Below are positions 60,713-64,000 of a DNA stretch of 64,000 nucleotides, piece by piece (positions within the stretch are counted from its first letter, which is position 1; each line of letters starts with the position of its first letter). The position numbers were made by a program, and so were the translations under genes. A model generated the notes under the pieces. It made no database searches, was not told the DNA's origin, and saw only the letters and a program-made list of their open reading frames with translations. The DNA is from an uncultured Lysobacteraceae bacterium (GTDB lineage Bacteria; Pseudomonadota; Gammaproteobacteria; Xanthomonadales; Xanthomonadaceae), in the NCBI GenBank assembly GCA_937897645.1, contig CALCNV010000031.1:1-64000 (forward strand). The letters are read 5' to 3'.

Positions 60713-63106
60713 TCAGGGATCGGATATTCGCCAACCTGCACTCAGGCCCCCCATGCCGAGAGTATCGAATCCACCGGTCGCGTTGCCTTGCCAAAGAACG
60801 AGATTTCGATCAGAAGACCGGCTCCAGAGTACATCAGTTCTACCATCACCGTTGAAATCGCCCCTTGCCACCACTTCGTGCCCAACGGGTGCAGCCAATG
60901 CAGCAGAAGCACTAGTGATGTTGGCGCCATTCATGAGCCAATATCCGGCCAAGCCACCACTCGTGCCGTAACGGAGTAAAAGATCACTGCGGCCATCAGC
61001 GTTGAAATCACCAGCCCCGTTAATTGTCCAACCTATGCTCAGCCCACCAATACCGATCGTGTCAAATCCACCAGTCGCATTTCCTTGCCAAAGCACCAAG
61101 TTGCGATCCGACGCACGACTCCAGAGGATGTCCATCCTCCCATCTCCATTGAAGTCGCCGTTCGCAACAATTTCATGTCCCGCCGGCGCTGGCAACGCAC
61201 TTGATGCAGTCGTGATTGCTCCGCCATTCATCAGCCAGTAGCCTACAAGTCCGCCTGAAGTTCCATAGCGCAGTACCAAGTCGCTGCGACCATCGGCGTT
61301 GATGTCACCAGCGGCGGCAATTACCCAGCCAGTACTCAGTCCACCTACGCCGACGGTATCGAAACCACCGGTGACGTTACCCTGCCACATCACTAAGTTC
61401 CGATCCGAAGCCCGGTACCACAGAATATCAAGCCTGCCGTCACCATTGAAGTCACCCCTAGCGGCGACGTCATGATTGGTCGGGGCTGCCAGCGCGGATG
61501 AAGCGCTGACAATGGATGCACCGTTCATGATCCAGTACCCACCGAAGCCACCGGGCGTGCCATAGCGCAGGAACAGGTCACTGCGTCCGTCGGCATTGAT
61601 GTCGCTGACGGCGCCATTCGCGAACGGCACCACTGTGGCCCTGAATGTGGCTACTACGGGAATCGTCTGGTTTAGACTGCGCGCGTTGTCGGTCTGGTTC
61701 GCGACGCCGCAAGCCAGCGTGTTGCTAGGTCCGCATTTGAGTACAAGTGGATTGGAGAAGGTGCGGTAGAAATTCTGGTTGTCATCGCCGTAGGCCATGA
61801 TGGTGTAGAAATTACCATTCGCCGAATCGGTCTTCATGCCGAACGAGTAGGCATAGCGACCGTACTGCAGCGCACCGCCGGTACCCGTCGAATTGTCACG
61901 ATCATGGGCCGAGCCCATCAGGTGGCCCAATTCGTGCACCAATGTTTCAGATGCGCAGAAATAGCTCTTACCGTCGGTACCTGTGTCGTTACCGTCGCTG
62001 ACCACGGCATAGCCATAGTCATCGTCACTGGCGGGCACAATGGCAGTTTGGCCCGCTCCATTCAACCAGGCAATGCCACAACCTGCGTTTTCAGGTGTCT
62101 GGAATTTGCGTACAAGGACCGCCAAGTCTGCACCGAATTGGTCACGCGCAGTTCTGAGCGGGACGAGTGAAGCAGGAATCGTGACAGCCGAGGTGCCATT
62201 ATTGCCGGTCAGCTGACCCAATGCGGTTTGATTGTCGGTGTTGTCTGCGTAGTCAACCTGCACCGCATTCACGATGCGAAGGCTACCCGTGATCAGGCTG
62301 TTCAAATATGCCTGATTTCCCACCTCGACCAAGAACACCAGACGGGTAACGGCAGCAGACTGGCCACCCTGCGCAGCGGCGAAACCCGGGGTGTAGCCGA
62401 TGACTACATCGATAGTATTAGCCGGGCTTGCAGATGCTGCGGCTGCAATGGCCGCCTGCTGCGGCTTGGCCGCGGCGGACGTCAGTGATGCGCGCAAGGC
62501 CATTGCCGGGGGCACCATAATGTCTCGGTGGCCCTTGTTCGCGGACACCACCTTGGTGGGATCTGTGACCACGGCAAACAGTGCGCCGTTACGGGTCTGC
62601 AGGCTGAGCGCTGGCTTACCGTTAGCCTGTGGGATCGACCCGTATACCGCACTCTCACCGAAGGTCAGGATCGCTTCCTGCTTCTGGTCTCCGCCGACCA
62701 TCCGGCCCACCCAAGTCCAGTTGCCATCCGGATTTTCCTGGTGGCGCTCATAGCGCAATTTGACCTGCGAACCATCGGGAGACGGCACGATGAGCTCACC
62801 CCCAACCAGAGCCTTTAGTGCATGGTCCTCGCTGATCGCGACCGGGAACCACGTGTAGGCTCCTTCCTGCTTTGCAGCCTGACCCTTGTTCTTGTAGCTC
62901 ACCAATACCCCACGGTCGGGCGCATTGGCGATGGATTGGGCCGGATTTCGTGCTTTTTGAGCAGATGTGGCCTGCTTACCGCTTTGGTTCGGCGCAGCGA
63001 CCGGGGTGAGCGACCCAAACTTTGAGCCCGGGCCTTCGGCTGTGCAGCCAGCCAAGCAAACCAATAGGACGCAAGCGCCAATCCGAAAATTCATGTTCAT
63101 CTTCAA
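60713..63106 (-). CDS. Metzincin metalloprotease lipoprotein with FG-GAP/VCBS repeats
   Basis: The 797-residue protein has a lipoprotein signal (LLVCLAGCTAE, Cys about residue 21). A propeptide-like part is followed by a reprolysin-type catalytic domain with HELGHLMGSAHDRD (zinc ligands His-His-His/Asp) and Met-turn TIMAYG. From about residue 500 there are three repeats of about 99 residues, each with two Ca2+-binding motifs (DINADGRSDL and GDFNGDGRMDIL). It should act at the cell surface or be released, cutting proteins, with the repeats binding other molecules. Two starts are close together (residues M1 and M3); the first is used. It ends at the terminator shared with etfA. Confidence 0.9.
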   Translation of the reverse strand: MKMNMNFRIGACVLLVCLAGCTAEGPGSKFGSLTPVAAPNQSGKQATSAQKARNPAQSIANAPDRGVLVSYKNKGQAAKQEGAYTWFPVAISEDHALKALVGGELIVPSPDGSQVKLRYERHQENPDGNWTWVGRMVGGDQKQEAILTFGESAVYGSIPQANGKPALSLQTRNGALFAVVTDPTKVVSANKGHRDIMVPPAMALRASLTSAAAKPQQAAIAAAASASPANTIDVVIGYTPGFAAAQGGQSAAVTRLVFLVEVGNQAYLNSLITGSLRIVNAVQVDYADNTDNQTALGQLTGNNGTSAVTIPASLVPLRTARDQFGADLAVLVRKFQTPENAGCGIAWLNGAGQTAIVPASDDDYGYAVVSDGNDTGTDGKSYFCASETLVHELGHLMGSAHDRDNSTGTGGALQYGRYAYSFGMKTDSANGNFYTIMAYGDDNQNFYRTFSNPLVLKCGPSNTLACGVANQTDNARSLNQTIPVVATFRATVVPFANGAVSDINADGRSDLFLRYGTPGGFGGYWIMNGASIVSASSALAAPTNHDVAARGDFNGDGRLDILWYRASDRNLVMWQGNVTGGFDTVGVGGLSTGWVIAAAGDINADGRSDLVLRYGTSGGLVGYWLMNGGAITTASSALPAPAGHEIVANGDFNGDGRMDILWSRASDRNLVLWQGNATGGFDTIGIGGLSIGWTINGAGDFNADGRSDLLLRYGTSGGLAGYWLMNGANITSASAALAAPVGHEVVARGDFNGDGRTDVLWSRSSDRNLVLWQGNATGGFDTLGMGGLSAGWRISDP

Positions 63107-63322
63107 CCCGACGGAATAACCCCTGATATATCACTATAACGCACGCAGAATTGCAGCAATAGTGAGACAGGTCGCTATTTGTCAGAATGTTAGGGCCAGA
63201 TACAGCATGGTCTACGTGGCTTCACGTACAACCCAGCTCAAACAACCCTGTCCTGCAGGGGTCGAGGCAGCCGATCGTGGAGCTATGGGCTGGCGGCTGA
63301 AGGGTGCTGCGGGCTCAACCGG

Positions 63323-64000
63323 TCACTGCTGCACGGGGCCAGGCAAGAGCAATCTGCTGGCCGCGTGGACCGACAGCAAGGCGGCGATCATTGCCAGAGC
63401 GAACATGGGTAGTAGGTAGGGCGTAATCATGGCTGGGAACGACGAAATGTCCACAAGCACCAGAATGACCGCGCGCGACAGTACCAGCCCCCAACAGGTG
63501 CATGCCAGTACAAAAGTGAACCCATAGTCTTTGCGGCGAATCGAAAGCAAACCGGCAATGCCAAAAGCAGCGAGTCCACCGACCAGCAATACCGGCATGA
63601 GAATCGCGTAGATACGGTAGAGCAGTGCATTCACCCGCCCGGCGAGCACGACCCGGCTGTCGTCCTGCAGCGTGCGCCGAGCTTCGACCGTACTGCCTTT
63701 GTCGAACAGCATCAGGCCGGTTCCAATCACAACGCTGGTGGACGTCAGGCCCTGAGTGTCCGTCAACTTGAGCTGGCCCGAAGCACCTGCTGCATTGGTA
63801 AAGTGAAAGGTGCATCCTTCGCCGCACTGGCCATTGAAGCGAAAGCGCTGCCGGGCTGCTTCGGCGTCGTGGAAATGATCCACCAGATCGGGACTATCCG
63901 TACGCTGAAGCGTGAATTCCAGATCCGGATTGGAATGGTCTGAAACCTTGAGTTCAAACCAATCATTGCCCGACTTGGCGTTGTAGTACCAGCCGGTAAC
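63323..64000 (-). CDS. Membrane protein, 3' part only (cut by right edge)
   Basis: The frame is open from the right edge of the window to the stop at 63323, giving 225 visible residues. The visible part begins with a soluble region (TGWYYNAKSGNDWFEL, HFHDAEAARQRFRF) containing a CGEGC pair. It ends with about three or four membrane helices (YAILMPVLLVGGLAAFGIAG, FVLACTCWGLVLSRAVILVL, YLLPMFALAMIAALLS). I do not recognise the family. GTG codons inside (63883) are not needed as starts because the frame continues off-window. The 216 bases between it and the metalloprotease gene hold only a weak promoter-like pair (TTGCTG, TATAGT on the minus strand). Confidence 0.7.
   Translation of the reverse strand, partial: VTGWYYNAKSGNDWFELKVSDHSNPDLEFTLQRTDSPDLVDHFHDAEAARQRFRFNGQCGEGCTFHFTNAAGASGQLKLTDTQGLTSTSVVIGTGLMLFDKGSTVEARRTLQDDSRVVLAGRVNALLYRIYAILMPVLLVGGLAAFGIAGLLSIRRKDYGFTFVLACTCWGLVLSRAVILVLVDISSFPAMITPYLLPMFALAMIAALLSVHAASRLLLPGPVQQ

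Overview
The window looks like a chromosomal segment of a high-GC gammaproteobacterium of the Xanthomonadaceae (Lysobacter / Luteimonas / Pseudoxanthomonas-like). This rests on gene content (cysDN-C / cysJIH / cysB / cysG / cysK cluster, holD-like/rimI pair, marR-emrAB, etf genes), on the GC-rich codon use of nearly all genes, and on many short palindromic intergenic repeats of the kind common in this family. The genus cannot be fixed from sequence alone.

Positions 1 to about 6590 are an integrated genomic island that continues beyond the left edge. It is visibly more AT-rich than the rest. It ends at a tyrosine recombinase gene (4887-6488) beside the 3' end of a tRNA-Gly(CCC) gene (6593-6666). 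The cargo comprises the tail of a ThiF/E1-like adenylyltransferase, a DUF6527 metal-binding protein and a coupled membrane protein (a likely bacterial ubiquitin-like conjugation module). It also holds a small zinc-binding protein paired with an SMC-like ATPase, a MITE-like inverted-repeat element, and two orphan genes. This is the most likely place for an undescribed (defence-like) system.

From 6.7 to 22.5 kb are backbone genes: an autotransporter esterase, thiS-thiG, trmB, an SLC13-type permease, an ACT-domain protein, a Rieske protein, a fumarylacetoacetate-hydrolase family enzyme, mscL, an M28 peptidase, a SpoU-type rRNA methyltransferase, a GNAT acetyltransferase and an RND efflux pump with its adaptor.

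From 22.7 to 34.6 kb is a nearly complete assimilatory sulfate reduction and cysteine synthesis cluster. cysD-cysNC run leftward and cysJ-cysI-cysH rightward from a shared control region. cysB is divergent from cysG, which is followed by cysK. Sulfate is activated by CysD/CysNC to PAPS, reduced by CysH to sulfite and by CysJI to sulfide (CysG makes the siroheme), then fixed by CysK.

From 34.7 to 48.2 kb come a protein of three L7/L12-like repeats, a marR-emrA-emrB-VOC operon, three glycolytic genes (fba class I, pyk, pgk), pssA-holD-like-rimI, two DUF4124 proteins and proS. From 48.6 to 53.6 kb are a ThrE-type exporter and an Mla-like lipid-transport operon with a STAS domain fused to the permease. 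From 54 to 60.6 kb lie an AlkB-like dioxygenase, ETF-ubiquinone oxidoreductase, a two-subunit CoA-transferase, an ATP-grasp protein and etfB-etfA. The right end holds a secreted metzincin lipoprotein with FG-GAP repeats and the 3' part of a membrane protein cut by the window edge.

Intergenic spaces are loaded with several families of palindromic repeats, often with short GATCAA-type hexamer tracts in the spacer between their arms.
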